64,000 nt of DNA from Halichondria panicea (taxonomy: Eukaryota > Porifera > Demospongiae > Suberitida > Halichondriidae), in contig NC_087392.1 in assembly GCF_963675165.1 (NCBI RefSeq), positions 2,185,001-2,249,000 on the forward strand, written 5' to 3'. Shown here in pieces: positions 32,876-44,650 of the stretch (its first letter is position 1; every line of letters starts with the position of its first letter). Position numbers and translations under genes: made by a program. Below the pieces are notes generated by a model. That model did no database searches and was not told the DNA's origin. It saw nothing but the letters and a program-made list of their open reading frames with translations.

Positions 32876-33689
32876 CAACAATTAATTAATTAACGAGTTT
32901 CACGTGAACCATGTACGTTGTAAAAAATCTGTCTCATCACTAATGGAGAATCGTGCATGTGCAAAATAATTATTCTACTTGGTAGTTTTGTAGTTTTGTA
33001 TTCTTTTGCATTCCCTGACATGGCACTAAGCTTAAGCGGCCAGACTGTACAGTCCTATAGGCGGTAAGCTTCTGATGACGAGGTCAAGGATGGTTTACAA
33101 CATGGATCAATGTCTGCATGCTTCATAAATCATTAAGTCTGCTGAGGAAGATAATCCATGTGTTTGTACTTGTCACCACTTGTAGCAACTAACCCTAACC
33201 CTTTGATAATCTCTGGGTGCTCGATGGCCGGTTAGTGGCGGAGGGTTGTGTTGGTGTAGTCAAAGCCTATTCAGAGGCCGTGAGCGATACCGTGCAGTAT
33301 GTAAGATGCGTGGTATTGGTCAGACAATGCGTTGTATACTTGCTTTGGGTGTTTGAGACATGTACAGCTAGTAATCTGGGAAAGTCAGTTATGCATGTTT
33401 ATTTTACTTTCTTGCCGTTCTGAAATAAAAATACATGGAGGAATGAATGACCCCTATTAAGTAAGTGTTTGGAATTTAAGTAAGTGTTTACACATGTTGT
33501 TAGTGTATAGTTATCAATGTCCATGATTAGATTATAGACATGCTAAGCATAGTAAGAAAGCATAGCATACTGAGAAACGCTGGTTAGTAGCTAACTGCTT
33601 TTGTTTGGGCACGGTACACTTGCGAGGAAATTGAAGCATAAGATCAATAAGCATGTAAGAAACGCAAGTAGTATGAGAGCATAACATAA

Positions 33690-34028
33690 TGAGAAAACGA
33701 GCTGGGCTGCATTTTGTAGAGACTTGGATTGATCATCCTCGAACACTGCTGTCCCACAATTTGCCTTCATCTTCTGTGAAAATGTTGGCGTGTTTTACTT
33801 GAATGCCTATTCCTTGTGAGTGTAATTTGTGAAAAAGCGAATCCAAAGTGGCTTGTAGTGGCTTGAATTGACCGTCTTTCTTGTCCAAAAGTTGGAGCAG
33901 TTAGGATTTATTTCTCTCGTGTATCTAAGGATACCACACAACAGTTGGTAGACTGTGGCAGGTGGATAGCTTTCACCATTGAGCTTTTTTGCTTCTACTG
34001 CCAATCTTGCCAGGTGAGTATTGAGCAA
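33690..34028 (-). pseudogene. DUF3504 / Crypton-like tyrosine recombinase-derived fragment
   Basis: Reads LARLAVEAKKLNGESYPPAT, VYQLLCGILRYTREIN and, after a one-base frameshift near 33890, FLDKKDGQFKPLQATLDSLF, HKLHSQGIGIQVKHANIFTE and DEGKLWDSSVF. This is the pattern of the Crypton-derived domain found in KCTD1/ZMYM/QRICH1-like proteins (YPP.TLY.L..GL.R.LRE ... NFLD..D..F..L...LD...). The catalytic recombinase residues are not in this piece. Fragment with frameshift, no intact gene. Confidence 0.6.
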
Positions 34029-34029
34029 G

Positions 34030-35000
34030 GTATGAGGCTTTCTTTACTTCCCTGCTGCATCCGTAGAGAGTTTGACGGAGGAGATTCAGTGTTCTTGTTG
34101 CTCAGCGTGATACATTGTAACAATGTGAGCTCCACTTTAGGTCTGGGAAGGTCAGAGGCTGTGAGCAGACCTTCTGGAACAGCTTGCAGTGGACAGTGAG
34201 TATTTCTTTATTGCTTCCATCAGAGCCCATTGTGTTGCTTTGCTAGTATTAACTGGAGTGTATCCCTTCGTCTTCTGAAGCGAACTTGAATCTTTTAGAA
34301 GGCAGCTTGAGCTGCATATATGGCCCGCCTGCCCTCAAGCAACTCACTACAATTATTTCCCCCTCCCCCTGTCCTCAAGTTCATGCGCAGCATCGAAAGT
34401 TTTCCTGGCTGCAGAGACTAGTGGGAGGGTCTGGTTGGCTGCATGGGGAGGGTCTGCTCTATTTTTGCGGCTTAATAAGGCTCGATACGTAGGACAACCG
34501 GTCCACTCGCACATTCCAAGGCAGTAGGGGTCGTAATAGCAAGCTTGACTCATTGACGGTTCAGCTACTAGTTCAAATGACTAACCTGGCAACGCAGTAA
34601 ATAAATCAGTTGTTGATTGGTTGCCTATAGTAATTATAACTTATTAACAACCTCAGCGTGCGTGCGTGCATCATCAGTTTAACATATACACATATATTAA
34701 GTTCGATGTGCATGACCTTGTACTCTATCAAGTATTGCATGTGTCTGAGTTTTAATGCTTTCAAACTGAATTCCTCACATATTTGACAAGCTTTATGCAA
34801 TCTATAAAAGCCATGAGCTTACATAATAGATTCTTTTAAGCACATTAATTTGGTAAACCAAATATGCGAACATATTAACTTACACATTCTGAATCATGAA
34901 TGCTAACTGATTAAATCTTCGTCGATAGTGTCATTGATAACATCAAAAGTGACTATCATTAATTTTAAGGGTGCAATAGCATTATAATTACTAAACTACA
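34030..35000. other. Intergenic, nothing recognised
   Basis: No supported coding frame, RNA gene or repeat border seen. Confidence 0.4.
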
Positions 35001-35039
35001 TCAGGTGACTACGTATATGAAATAGAAATTACTGTAACT

Positions 35040-35445
35040 GAGAATAATGGTAAACCTCCACAAAGACATTTTTAGCACCAGACATGAAGGCAAAGAACAG
35101 CTGGTTTTTGTTTTCCCTATAGCAGTTGTCAAGCTGCAGGTACATGGTAGGTGGAAGTGTGCCTGATTTGCCTCTTTTTGCAGGATCATTAGCAATACTG
35201 TGCAAGTAAGATTGACATCATGTGGCCATAGGTGGAGATCAACAAAAGTGTATGAACGTCTTTCATGTATGAGTGCCCCTGTCAAGTGGGTTCGCAGCAC
35301 CCACATATTACATGCCGACTTGTTTAGCCGCACAAGATGCTGAAGGTTTGTCTTGTTTTGATCCATGCCATCAATATGTGGACGTAACCTGTAATAGTGA
35401 CACCATAAATTGACTGACCAGATGTGGAAGGTTTGTCTTGTTTTG
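35040..35445 (-). pseudogene. DUF7869-like transposon-associated protein fragment with frameshifts
   Basis: Minus-strand frames read DQNKTNLQHLVRLNKSA, LRTHLTGALIHERRSYTFVD, WPHDVNLTCTVLLMILQKEA and, in another frame, YLQLDNCYRENKNQLFFAFM. The HLTGAL.H...Y.F.D...WPHD.NLT..VLL..L and QLDNC.RENKN signatures belong to a conserved integrase/RNase H-like region (recalled as DUF7869) frequent in cnidarian and sponge genomes. At least one frameshift near 35150 makes it a relic. Confidence 0.55.
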
Positions 35446-35510
35446 ATCCATGCCATCAATATGTGGACGTAACCTGTAATAGTGATACCATAAATTGACC
35501 AACTGCAGTA
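35340..35510. repeat. ~83 bp tandem duplication
   Basis: GAAGGTTTGTCTTGTTTTGA and the following ATCCATGCCATCAATATGTG...ACCATAAATTGAC occur at about 35342 and again at about 35425 with few differences. Confidence 0.9.
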
Positions 35511-35644
35511 ACAATTTTGGTAAGAATTCACACATAAATGTCTAACTGTGCAGCATGCTTACATGCCGTAAAATTTTTGGATTAAGATTCGCAATTTTGA
35601 AGACTATACAAGTCCAGCTCCACCCTCATTTGGGCCCTCAGTTC

Positions 35645-35762
35645 CTCCCTTAGTTAATTAAAGTCTGCAGAATATCTTTGCTAATGTGTACTCACCCTTC
35701 ATATTGTTGATGTAGATTGCTGGGTGTAACAGTGCCAGTCCAATGGGGGCCCCTCTTGTTTA
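35645..35762 (-). pseudogene. Fragment of the large lipid transfer protein gene (exon 5 piece)
   Basis: CTGCAGAATATCTTTGCTAATGTGTACTC, CTTCATATTGTTGATGT and CAGTCCAATGGGGGCCCCTC correspond in order to 61408-61502 inside exon 5 of the vitellogenin-like gene (CTGCAGAATATCTTC, CTTCATATCGTTGATGT, GTCCAATGGGCCCTC). There are deletions and the frame is not kept. Confidence 0.7.
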
Positions 35763-37450
35763 TATTTAAGACCCTTTACCTGCTTACAATAACAAAGGGT
35801 GAATTCTAATTTCAAATATCGATTCAATAAATAATAAGAGTACTTGCGAGTCATGGATGATAACACAGTCACTGGGGCTTATTGGAGAACTGGATCATCC
35901 CAATTGTCAACATACAGGAATAGTATAAAAGTCATAATTATATATAACACGCTTCATCCACTGCGGCTTATAGCCTCTCTTTCCAGTGTCACAGCGACTT
36001 ACTGGTGATCCAACGGAGGGAAGAAGTCCAACTGACCCTCACGAATCTAACAAGCGAGACAACAATTAGACCACTCACTACCGTATAGCGGGTAATTTTC
36101 GTGGGGTAGGTGTTGGATTCTTCTTGCAACCATGCAAAAGAGTATTATAGCTAGACAGGCTAGACCATTTCTATTGTTTCAAGTTCAGGGATTGACTACC
36201 AATATTACTTCGTAATTAAATTCACAATAAGTACATGCATGCATGGTATCAGCAAACTACTCCAGTACTGCCAATATACATTGGATGTTTTGTGTTGCAC
36301 AAACTGTTGATACTGGGGGACGATGCATTACTATCCTTTAATTAAGTTCTAATATTTGTTTACAATTTCTTTTTTTCAAACCTTGTCGTCCTCGCCATGC
36401 ATGGTGATGGAGCATTGTGTGCCTGCATGAGCAGTTTGTGTAATCCTTGTCTTTCAGTAGTGTCCGTCATGGATTCCTATAATCCCTCTCTCTTTTCTCC
36501 ATTACGTCAAATGCATTCTCCTTCGTTCCCTCCACTTGAAACAGCGACGGACAATCACTAACATAGACATTAGCTAGGATCTTGTGAGAAAGATGTTGAT
36601 CAAAGTTTGGGGAAACAACGTAATTCCATGAAGAGCTTGACGATTCAATTGACGTTAATCTCCTTTTTCGATTCTGAGTAAGGCGATAAGTAAGGCAATG
36701 ATAGAGGAGCTTATATCGCTTGTTGTAAATCAATAAAACATCGTGTTTTGGGACCGTAGAATTTGTATATACATAGTTCCCACTTTTAAAAATTCGTCCC
36801 AGCTGATCCATCGAACATCAAGGGTGAAACCTTACAATACACTCTTTTTATTGTTAGTTTCCTCCAGTTTTCCAACAAGAAACATTGCGCTAAAAGCAGT
36901 TTCTAGTCAATTCAGTACAGTATCTATAGTCTTTTTTCATAAGTTTGTCGTTTTTTCCCGATTCCCATTGTTATTAACTGCAAAGGGGCCGGGGTAATTT
37001 CGACCAACAAGCACTGTGAACCATAATTGGTGCCATTCTTATAATTATATATATACACGCTGTAAAAATAATTGCCAGGTTAACAACAAATATTTGTGCC
37101 AGTAGCGAAAATGGAATAACATAATAAATATTTGTTATTAATTTAACCATAGCATTCATTTTGACATAATAATTATAGTGCACTTCATTGCCTGTTGCCA
37201 AGACAATGTCTGGATGGACCCCCGCTGTTTTCTCATCCTTGCCTTAACGGCAATGCCATGCTTGCCTTCACTTCTCTTGCTTTTTTTATCCTTGATGTTT
37301 GACTCTGATCTCGGGGAGAAAAAGTCAAGTAGGGTACTGTTTTCTCTGATTTTGGGAGGTCTGCATGCATAATTATATATCTGTAGACTGGAGTTACCTG
37401 CACAAACAACACCGATCCATAAAACTCACTTACAGTATTGGCTGTCCCCA
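35763..37450. other. Long stretch without recognised genes
   Basis: One 114-codon open frame on the minus strand (36467-36811) shows no recognisable motif and may be chance. A short GCGGGTAATTTTCGTGGG motif at 36088 belongs to a small hairpin repeat family also seen at 30876 and 40990. Confidence 0.4.
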
Positions 37451-37457
37451 TGCGTCT

Positions 37458-37526
37458 ATCTATATCTATTTAATCGACTCAATTCACTCGCTGCTGTCAG
37501 GTATGACTGAGTTTTTTTCTTTTGAC
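37458..37526 (+). repeat. Direct repeat, left copy
   Basis: About 68 bp starting ATCTATATCTATTTAATCGA, containing CACTCGCTGCTGTCAGGT, ending TTTTTTTCTTTTGAC; almost identical at 38835-38902. Confidence 0.9.
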
Positions 37527-37872
37527 AAGAACAAACACCAGACACAGGAGTGCACCGCTCTATCTTCCCACCTTTCGTCCTTCTTATAATGAATGCCATG
37601 TCTTTCAATCTGTTTCCTTGAACGCTCAAATCTATCAGCACATGATGAGCAGGGCAACTGTCTGTCAGATTGAAAACACGCTGTTGCTTTTTTGGCACTT
37701 GAACATTTGCTTCAAATGCAACAACTCGTCATTGGAATACACATAATCAGAATGGTTGTAAGTTTCCATCAGATCACATATCTTGCGCTTGGTGAGAGCT
37801 GACTCGCCTTGTTCACGACAAACACTCTTTGCAGATTTTGCATACAGTGATCAGAATCTCTCAGTCTGAATT

Positions 37873-38313
37873 TCATGGGAATGTGACTAAGCTTACACTT
37901 TTTTCTGATTTTCTTTCTCGATAGATACTCACCACCTTCTTGAGCCTAGCCTCGGGAGTGCAACTGTCGTAGTTTGTGTACACACTGGCAAACCTGGTGT
38001 ACAACACCTTGGCCAGCTCTGTAAACTTTCCCCTGAACATCGGAGCGAGAGTAACTTTTCTGCTGTCCATGTACACGTCATTCGGATTGGTCCTCTTCAA
38101 AACACCACTGTCAACGAAAACGTAAGTGATCAGCACGCACAAATTATCAATTGTCATTTTCTCCAGACTTCGCATGTAATCTAAAACCGCTTTTTTTAGT
38201 TTTTTCGAACTTGTCCAAATTATCTCCTGGCATGTACAAAGTAGCGCAAGAGTTTCACACCTCCTGGCCACTGCGAAACACACAAGACAAAGTGATGGGA
38301 AGCGTAACAACAC
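37873..38313 (-). CDS. Unidentified protein-coding fragment between direct repeats
   Basis: A 146-codon open frame with protein-like composition: KKLKKAVLDYMRSLEKM, FRGKFTELAKVLYTRFASVY and EARLKKVVSIYRERK. A neighbouring frame (38255-38491, minus) reads VQLNGSGKVIEDVTLSAHC, so the two may be parts of one decayed gene. I do not recognise the family; repeated genomic parasites in sponges often carry such genes. It lies between two copies of a 68 bp direct repeat. Confidence 0.35.
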   Translation of the reverse strand: MLLRFPSLCLVCFAVARRCETLALLCTCQEIIWTSSKKLKKAVLDYMRSLEKMTIDNLCVLITYVFVDSGVLKRTNPNDVYMDSRKVTLAPMFRGKFTELAKVLYTRFASVYTNYDSCTPEARLKKVVSIYRERKSEKSVSLVTFP

Positions 38314-38834
38314 TAATATCCATAGACATCTTACACACCAAATTGCTCTGCTTTGTCAGTCTGGTCCTGTTGAAATGCAAAATATCTAAATGCACAAACG
38401 ACTGACAGTGAGCACTCAGAGTGACGTCCTCGATCACTTTGCCAGAACCGTTCAGCTGTACTGTGCGAATTTGCATTTGCACCCACAGCAACTGTACAGC
38501 CAGTCTTTGCTTTTCCCCTTACATACTTTATTGAGATTTCAGCAGATGGCAGTGAGAAGACAGAAAATATGCTTGCTCATGCTATCCTCACGCTTGCACA
38601 TAAACTGAAACAGTCCTATGAGATGACACGGAACACACTCGCCTTTGAAGAATATGATAAACGAAACCTACAGACAAAACACATGAAAATTGTTAATCAT
38701 TCATTGAAAATTATTAATCAATTAATTTTATTAAATTCAATAAAACTAAGTACTTTAGAATATATAACATCTGTTGTGCATATAAACAACATGCAGGGAA
38801 TATAATTATATTATGAATACTAGTTCGAAATGTC

Positions 38835-38902
38835 ATCTATATCTATTTAATCGACTCAATTCACTCGCTGCTGTCAGGTGTGACTGAGTTTTTTTCTTTT
38901 GA
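38835..38902 (+). repeat. Direct repeat, right copy
   Basis: Right partner of 37458-37526, same orientation, about 1.38 kb apart, one or two mismatches. Confidence 0.9.
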
Positions 38903-39194
38903 CTAGATTGAATACAAACTCTTGTATAAACATTGCCTTGCTCTGGTACATCTGGTGCCCTTACAATTGTGGAGTGTAAACAGTTATGAACGACCTCCGA
39001 TGGTGTAAAGGTAATGTATAGTATTTATTGTAGACAAATGAACCGTATTAGTAGAGCTGTAGTTAAAGATGTTAGTTTCATATATACCTTCTGTTCAATA
39101 AACAAATAATATTCGACTGTGCTTAGAGATTGAAAACGACCAATGCGTGGAGAGTTCCTTACAGGTGTTTCCTGGGCACACATGTCAGGCATCT

Positions 39195-39424
39195 CAGTCA
39201 TCTGAAACGACAATGGCCTGGTCAGAAAGTGAGTGAGCTTCCATCTTGAATTTTGCTAAATTCTGATAGTCTCTATGTTCTTTGAACAATTGCTGCGCAC
39301 AGAGTCGGCAGAATAACTTCCCACACCTGCCGTGCTGGTGTGGTTCTTGTGCTACACAGAGACAGATTATGCAACGAAGATCTTCCGATGGTGTAGTCAG
39401 CCATTGGCATTCTTGTTTGTCCAT
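39195..39424 (-). CDS. RING-finger fragment (TRAF-like type)
   Basis: From the ATG at 39422-39424 the frame reads MDKQECQWLTTPSEDLRC, then IICLCVAQEPHQHGRCGKLF and CRLCAQQLFKEHR. The CxxC...QHGRCGKLFCRLC pattern is a RING finger of the kind found at the N-terminus of TRAF-like proteins; the usual CGH is CGK with the His moved two residues upstream. RING proteins are E3 ubiquitin ligases. The second half of the RING (expected CP.C) is not found in the frame, so it is an exon or a truncated relic. Confidence 0.5.
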
Positions 39425-39499
39425 TTCGTGTCTTGTATATACAGCTATGTATATATGGTATATGATATGCTTAAGATTAATTATACAACTCATGTGAAG

Positions 39500-41100
39500 A
39501 GACCTACATCAGTAATACACACACACAAACACAGTGCACTGACAAATTCAGACCAAAAACAGTTACTCAACAACTCTAGTCATTTATCACACGCTGAAAT
39601 TTAGATTTTACTTGCTATTGATGTGAAGAACTGGTGAAGTAACATGATTAATCATGCAAATGTAACCTTGTGATAATCTCTACCTCGCACACCCATATGC
39701 TTGATCAAAAGGAACCATATCGTGTGCCAGGGCGTCCCAGTCCCTTATTTCGTCCTCTTGGAGTGCTTCTGGAGCATTAGCTCTGTTTCCTTTCCCTCAG
39801 TTGTTTTCAGATTGCTTTAAGCTTTTTGTTTGAGGAAGTGAACTGGACGTCTTGAATAATGCTGTAGCTTTTGTGGTGGTATTTGGTGAGGTGTGAAGCG
39901 GCTTTATAGTATCTGGCTCGTATGCTGCACCATTATTTTTTTCGCACTTTGCAGTAGTATAGTGTCCCAGTAGTAGTTCAATTCGACTGGTGGGATATCT
40001 TCGATTGGCCTTGTTTCACCTATATACCGACTTAGATCACTCTTAGATCACTCGTACCATTTTGTATTTTTTGTCTTTCTTTCGGTATTTAGAGTCGTCA
40101 GTCGTGTAGGTTCAGTTGCTAGGGTAGTTAGAAGTGGTAGGTAATATCTCTTTGTCAAAGAAGTCGTGTAGGGATCTGTTCATGCGAGTATTAAATAAAT
40201 GGCTACTATAGCATCACCTGAAGCTACGAAACAAAAACAGTATCTTTCAACAATCATTGGGTGGGTTCTCTCCCCTATATCAAATCATAAATGAAAGTAA
40301 ACAAAGTGCACCTTATACTTATACTCCATACTATTTTTTTTGTTACTGTATCCACTAGCTGGTCTGCACTATATAGCTGGAGGAAAGTGTTCACAAAAAT
40401 TAAAAATTACAGTAACTAACTATATGACCTTCCTTGTACTCCATGCTATTTTTTTATTTATTATATCCACTATAGCTGTCTGCACCATATAGCTGATGTT
40501 AATTGGGAGTGTGCACTTATGCTAAAAACATCGATGATTTTTTTTTATAGCAACAGCAAAAGCAAAAAATAGCAATATATTAATACTAATCTGCACCCCG
40601 AGAACCTGAACAATCCACAAACATAAACAATTATACACAACATAGTTCTTAAATTCAAAAAAAAAATTTTAAGTGGGACCCCTAGCCAGTAGCACAGGCA
40701 TGAGCGGAATTCACGATTTTGGAGGTGAAGTCCAAGAAGTGAGGGAGAGGGGGTTATGTTTAGCCAATCGTGACCTTGTGGTGGCTAACCGGCTCTTGAG
40801 CACAGATTTAAATTCAGGAAGCAGGAGTCTAAACATTACACTTTTTGAAGAACGTGATGTAGCCACATTTGTCAGAATTAAGGACCAGTCGGTTTCCTTT
40901 TATCCAGGTACAGACAGATAGAATGTCCTGCTGCAAGGAGACTAAACAAAAATTTTTACTCCCAAAAACCACCGTTTTCAAGTTGAACGAGCCCACGAAA
41001 ATTACTCGCTATACGGTAACCGACAAATATAGGACATGCGTGGACAAGTGGTACAGAGAAATGTGCAATCCTTACACTTTTCCCTTTTTTCTGATCTCAT
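39500..41100. other. Region without recognised genes
   Basis: AT-rich. A short open frame 40673-40921 (+) contains VVANRLLSTDL, whose DNA (GCTAACCGGCTCTTGAGCAC) recurs at 42322, so part of it is repetitive. A hairpin motif CCCACGAAAATTACTCGCTA lies at about 40991. Confidence 0.4.
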
Positions 41101-42007
41101 TTAACCCTTTCCCGGCTTTAGCCGTCATATGACGGCAGCGGTAGTGATAATTTTCAAAAAATTGTTGTGGGCACTGTGTTGGAGCTATGCACACACTGTA
41201 GGTACCAGCACATGCGCATTGGGCTGCTCTTTCACATGGTATCTTTAATATCTTGCCTCGAGGTACGCTTTGTGCAGTACTGTCGAAAGAAAAGTGACCG
41301 TTTGATAATGGCTACAAGATCTTGGTAGTACAACCTCAGCGAGGTTCTAGGGCAGCTAGACAGTGAGAATAACGATGATTATGGCCTTGTTGAGTAAGAG
41401 GACAGTGACTGGGATCATACCAAGAGAGGAAACTACTTTTCAGAGGTCAAGCTATAAACATAGAGCCTGAAGAGCCGGAGGAAGAAGCTCCTGAGCATGA
41501 ACCAAAGTCCTGGACCTTGTAAGTAACTATGGAGTATCATATGTAGTCTGGATAGCTTCAGTATGGTATGCTTAGTCTAGTTAGTACACAAGTGGACATC
41601 ATGAGCCACCATTGAACTTGTAAACTTGTGTGTAGGTGAAGAAAACATTTCCCGGGAAAAGAGCGTCTGCCGATACGACCTCGCAGAGAAGTTTCTGCTG
41701 ATCCTGATTGAACCATGTCACCGTGAGAACATTGAGAACACTTACTTACTGTTTTTAGTTACTTCATGCCTTCATACAATATTCTTTATGTTCATAATTG
41801 TGAAATGTGTGAAAAATCGTTAATTAGTGGGGGGTGGTCAGTTGCTAGGTAATGATGATGATGTCATGGTACCCCCAGGATCTGGGCTACCTGTAGGAAA
41901 TAGTTGCAAGTGATTTCAATGCATTGTTCATGAGATATTTATTTTTAAAGAAAAATATGTATTTATTCTGTATTTTGTTTTTTTAATTAAAGCCGGGAAA
42001 GGGTTAA
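41101..42007 (+). mobile_element. Non-autonomous piggyBac-like element (TTAA target, 907 bp)
   Basis: Bounded by TTAA at 41101-41104 and 42004-42007 with 20 bp inverted ends TTAACCCTTTCCCGGCTTTA. Target site TTAA and a CCC start are hallmarks of piggyBac transposons. Immediately inside the left end is a 16 bp perfect palindrome GCCGTCATATGACGGC. Inside, short frames read LGQLDSENNDDYG and EEPEEEAPEHEP, like the acidic N-terminal part of piggyBac transposases, but the catalytic DDD domain is missing, so it must be moved by another copy. Confidence 0.85.
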
Positions 42008-42376
42008 TATGCCTCGGTTTTATTTATTTACTTTTTTTATTTTTTGGAGTTTGCAAGATATTTAAATTAGTGTGGAAAGTACAAGTAGGTATTGGGTGAC
42101 GTACAGACAAGTAGTAATGAAACACTAGATTGTTAGTAAGTAGGCGGTTAGCCTAGTATTCCCATCCAGCACAGTGGGAGACCTGTGCGAGGACGTCGGC
42201 CGGGCATGAAGCGGAGTCTGGAACCAGCCCTGGAGTTTCTTTTGAGGGGCTCAGAGCAGCAGACTGAGCAGCGTTAAAAACGATGTCTCGGATGGCGTCC
42301 CCACATCCCACGAGGGCTGAGGCTAACCGGCTCTTAAGCACAGATTTATCGATGGCAGCAGAGAGGGCTTCTCGTA

Positions 42377-42990
42377 TGCCTCGGTGCACGAGCGAGGTAT
42401 ACGGTAGTTTTTTTGTGTGTGTGTGTAGACTGCTAGGATCAATGAACTGTAATTTCTTGGATTTTAATTCGTGGATTTGCAAAATAATGCTTCGTTCTCG
42501 AGTTATGCCTAGTTTTGCTTACTTGGAATGCCATTGCAGCCTTTTCAGAAGAGTGCGTAGCAAAATGCGTATCAAAACGAATGTTGTTAGTAGTAAATCT
42601 GCGGTTTGCATTCATACAAGAATCTGAACCAATTAGTACTACACACGAATCCGTACCAGTGTGTGCGACAGAAAGTTGATTCCCGTACATATATTTAGCT
42701 CTGCACTAGAACGCTAGCTATATTGGTAGCTGCAAGAGTGAGAAGAGAGCTACAAAGCTCTGCTGATGGCAGCCATTCATTTTTAGACTTGAACTTTTGG
42801 TTTAACAACAATCATGGTCGATCATTACCCACTTGTTGAGTTTCTTTCTGATTCTGATTCTTATGCAGCAAAATTTACAAGATCGTTCATCTTATAATTA
42901 TAATGTGTTATGTGTTAGCTTTACATGTGTGTTATGTAGCTTTGACACCTCCACTGAGGAGGCATCAGCACCCGCAGTGCTTTCATTTAA
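42377..42990 (+). repeat. CCTCGGTG-family repeat, copy F (with insertion)
   Basis: Starts GCCTCGGTGCACGAGCGAGG, ends CACTGAGGAGGCATCAGCAC plus CCGCAGTGCTTTCATT. Contains extra sequence at about 42565-42690 relative to the others. Confidence 0.85.
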
Positions 42991-43580
42991 TATATATAAT
43001 AAACAGAACACATTTTTTCATTTTCCTTTGTGTGCAATTTTATAATATGGCACATATCATTTCAACTGTCGCGCATTTGGAGGGTCGCATCTCAATAGAG
43101 GGAATTGCGCATGCGTGCAAGAATGGCTGTTTCGGAATATGATACTATCTGTGGCTACCACCACTACAAACTATTTGAACAGCAGTAACAGGCCGGTGCT
43201 ACAAGTACAAAAAGTCATCATGATCCATATGCAGTTTGGCACTGATCAAAATAATAAAACGTTATCGGAAGCAAGATATACTGATCATTCATGTGGGAGC
43301 AATAGTGACAGGACCAAAAAATTCGCTGATGATGAGGGCTAGACATTCCTTATAAATACTTATTTATCGATGAGAAACGACTTGTACGAAAGGCGAAGAA
43401 GCTATATAGATGTATTGACTGATATCGAAAAACTACGATAAAATTATATCACTATTTTACCTAGTCAATGAGAAGGACATATAACTGATAAATGGGGGTT
43501 ATATCAGAACAGTCACTGATATATAGGGGACAATTCTCCAGCACAGACTCAGACTCAATTCGCTAGCAAAAGAATCCAGA
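42991..43580. other. Region without recognised genes
   Basis: Includes a copy of the small TTTGGAGGGTCGCATCTCAA repeat at about 43074. No supported coding frame. Confidence 0.4.
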
Positions 43581-43874
43581 CTATTTTGTCGATTTTTTTG
43601 TGTCGAACTCGTCAAAAGAAGACTGACGATCATCGGAGCTGGAGTCTCTAGAAACATCATCAAATAAAATTATATCATCTGCTGGTGGGGGTTGATTCGA
43701 CCTCTCGCCAAAAACTTCAAGAAGCTGAGCATCAATCCCTTCCATCATAGTGTCACTTCGAATCAAGCCGTCTTCCCATGTTCCAAACACGTTGCTGATC
43801 CCTGTGACAAGTAATGATTTCATTATGGCAGCCTTGATTTTGCTCCAGGCCCAGTCTCGTCTTTCCATGCACAA
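43581..43874 (-). CDS. Unidentified 90-residue open frame
   Basis: Frame with coding-like composition (WSKIKAAIMKSLLVTGISN, DGLIRSDTMMEGIDAQLLEV, acidic Ser-rich tail DSSSDDRQSSFDEF). Not recognised. It ends at the border of the segment that is paralogous to the flanks of the 51.6-57 kb element. Confidence 0.3.
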   Translation of the reverse strand: MCMERRDWAWSKIKAAIMKSLLVTGISNVFGTWEDGLIRSDTMMEGIDAQLLEVFGERSNQPPPADDIILFDDVSRDSSSDDRQSSFDEFDTKKSTK

Positions 43875-43875
43875 A

Positions 43876-44650
43876 AAGTGAAATAGACTTAATTATGTAC
43901 AACTTACCACTTTCCCTACAATTTCTAATTGTAGAAATAGCTATAATACATTAGCTAGCATAATTATAGTTCAAGATTCTCAATGTCATCGGATTTTCAC
44001 AGTAAATCCAGTTTCAGTATGCACCCACTGACCGTAATCGACGTTGGATTGTTTACAAAGCACTTCACCCTTGCTTACTCGATACTTGTGTGGTTTAAAA
44101 TTATTGTATATACATAATTATTTGAAGACACAATGAAGTACACTTGAAGAGGGACTTTATGTTAAGTGCGTTTCTGAATAAGTTCAGGCTGCGCTTCTTG
44201 ATACCATGGTCTTTAATCAATAAATATTTTGTTTTTCCGTTTGCAAATATAAAGAGTCGAGTGACTCTTGGTTTAGCTTGTTATAGGTATTAGCCCGTTT
44301 TCTCTTTGCATTCTTCTAGACGTTCTTTGAGGTGATGTGTTTATCATTAGATTGCGTGGATTTTGTACACATAAATTTACTATTATTCTCTTCTCAAGGC
44401 CCTATCAATGACCCCCCATCGATGAAGAAGTTATACATGTGCATGTACATGTATATGCTGAGTGCCACCTATTGCATTTTCAAAATGCTGTTAGACGGTG
44501 TGTTATGTTGAAAGCGCTCAGCAGTTGCTCCTAAATTGTTAGTACTGTATTGGCTATAAAGTCATTTGGCATTTGAGCAATTTTTACTCTTAATTCAATT
44601 CTATGCATGCATGTCCTTCTCGTTTTCCAATAGCATGCATATTAGCGTAA
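43876..44650. repeat. Paralogous segment, uninterrupted ('empty-site') copy
   Basis: AAAAGTGAAATAGACTTAA...CCACTTTC, TTTCTAATTGTAGAAATA, then TTAGCTAGCATAATTATAGT and CACAGTAAATCCAGTTTCAG continue here without a break for several hundred bases. The first part is matched at 51572-51638 and the rest at 56962-57540, that is on either side of the 5.3 kb element. Identity is high but imperfect. Confidence 0.8.

Noticed and set aside
33217-33423. Frame with LWVLDGRLVAEGCVGVVKAYSE and a GTAAG donor, as a possible exon
   Set aside because: No recognisable family and no neighbouring exon in phase; too weak to call.
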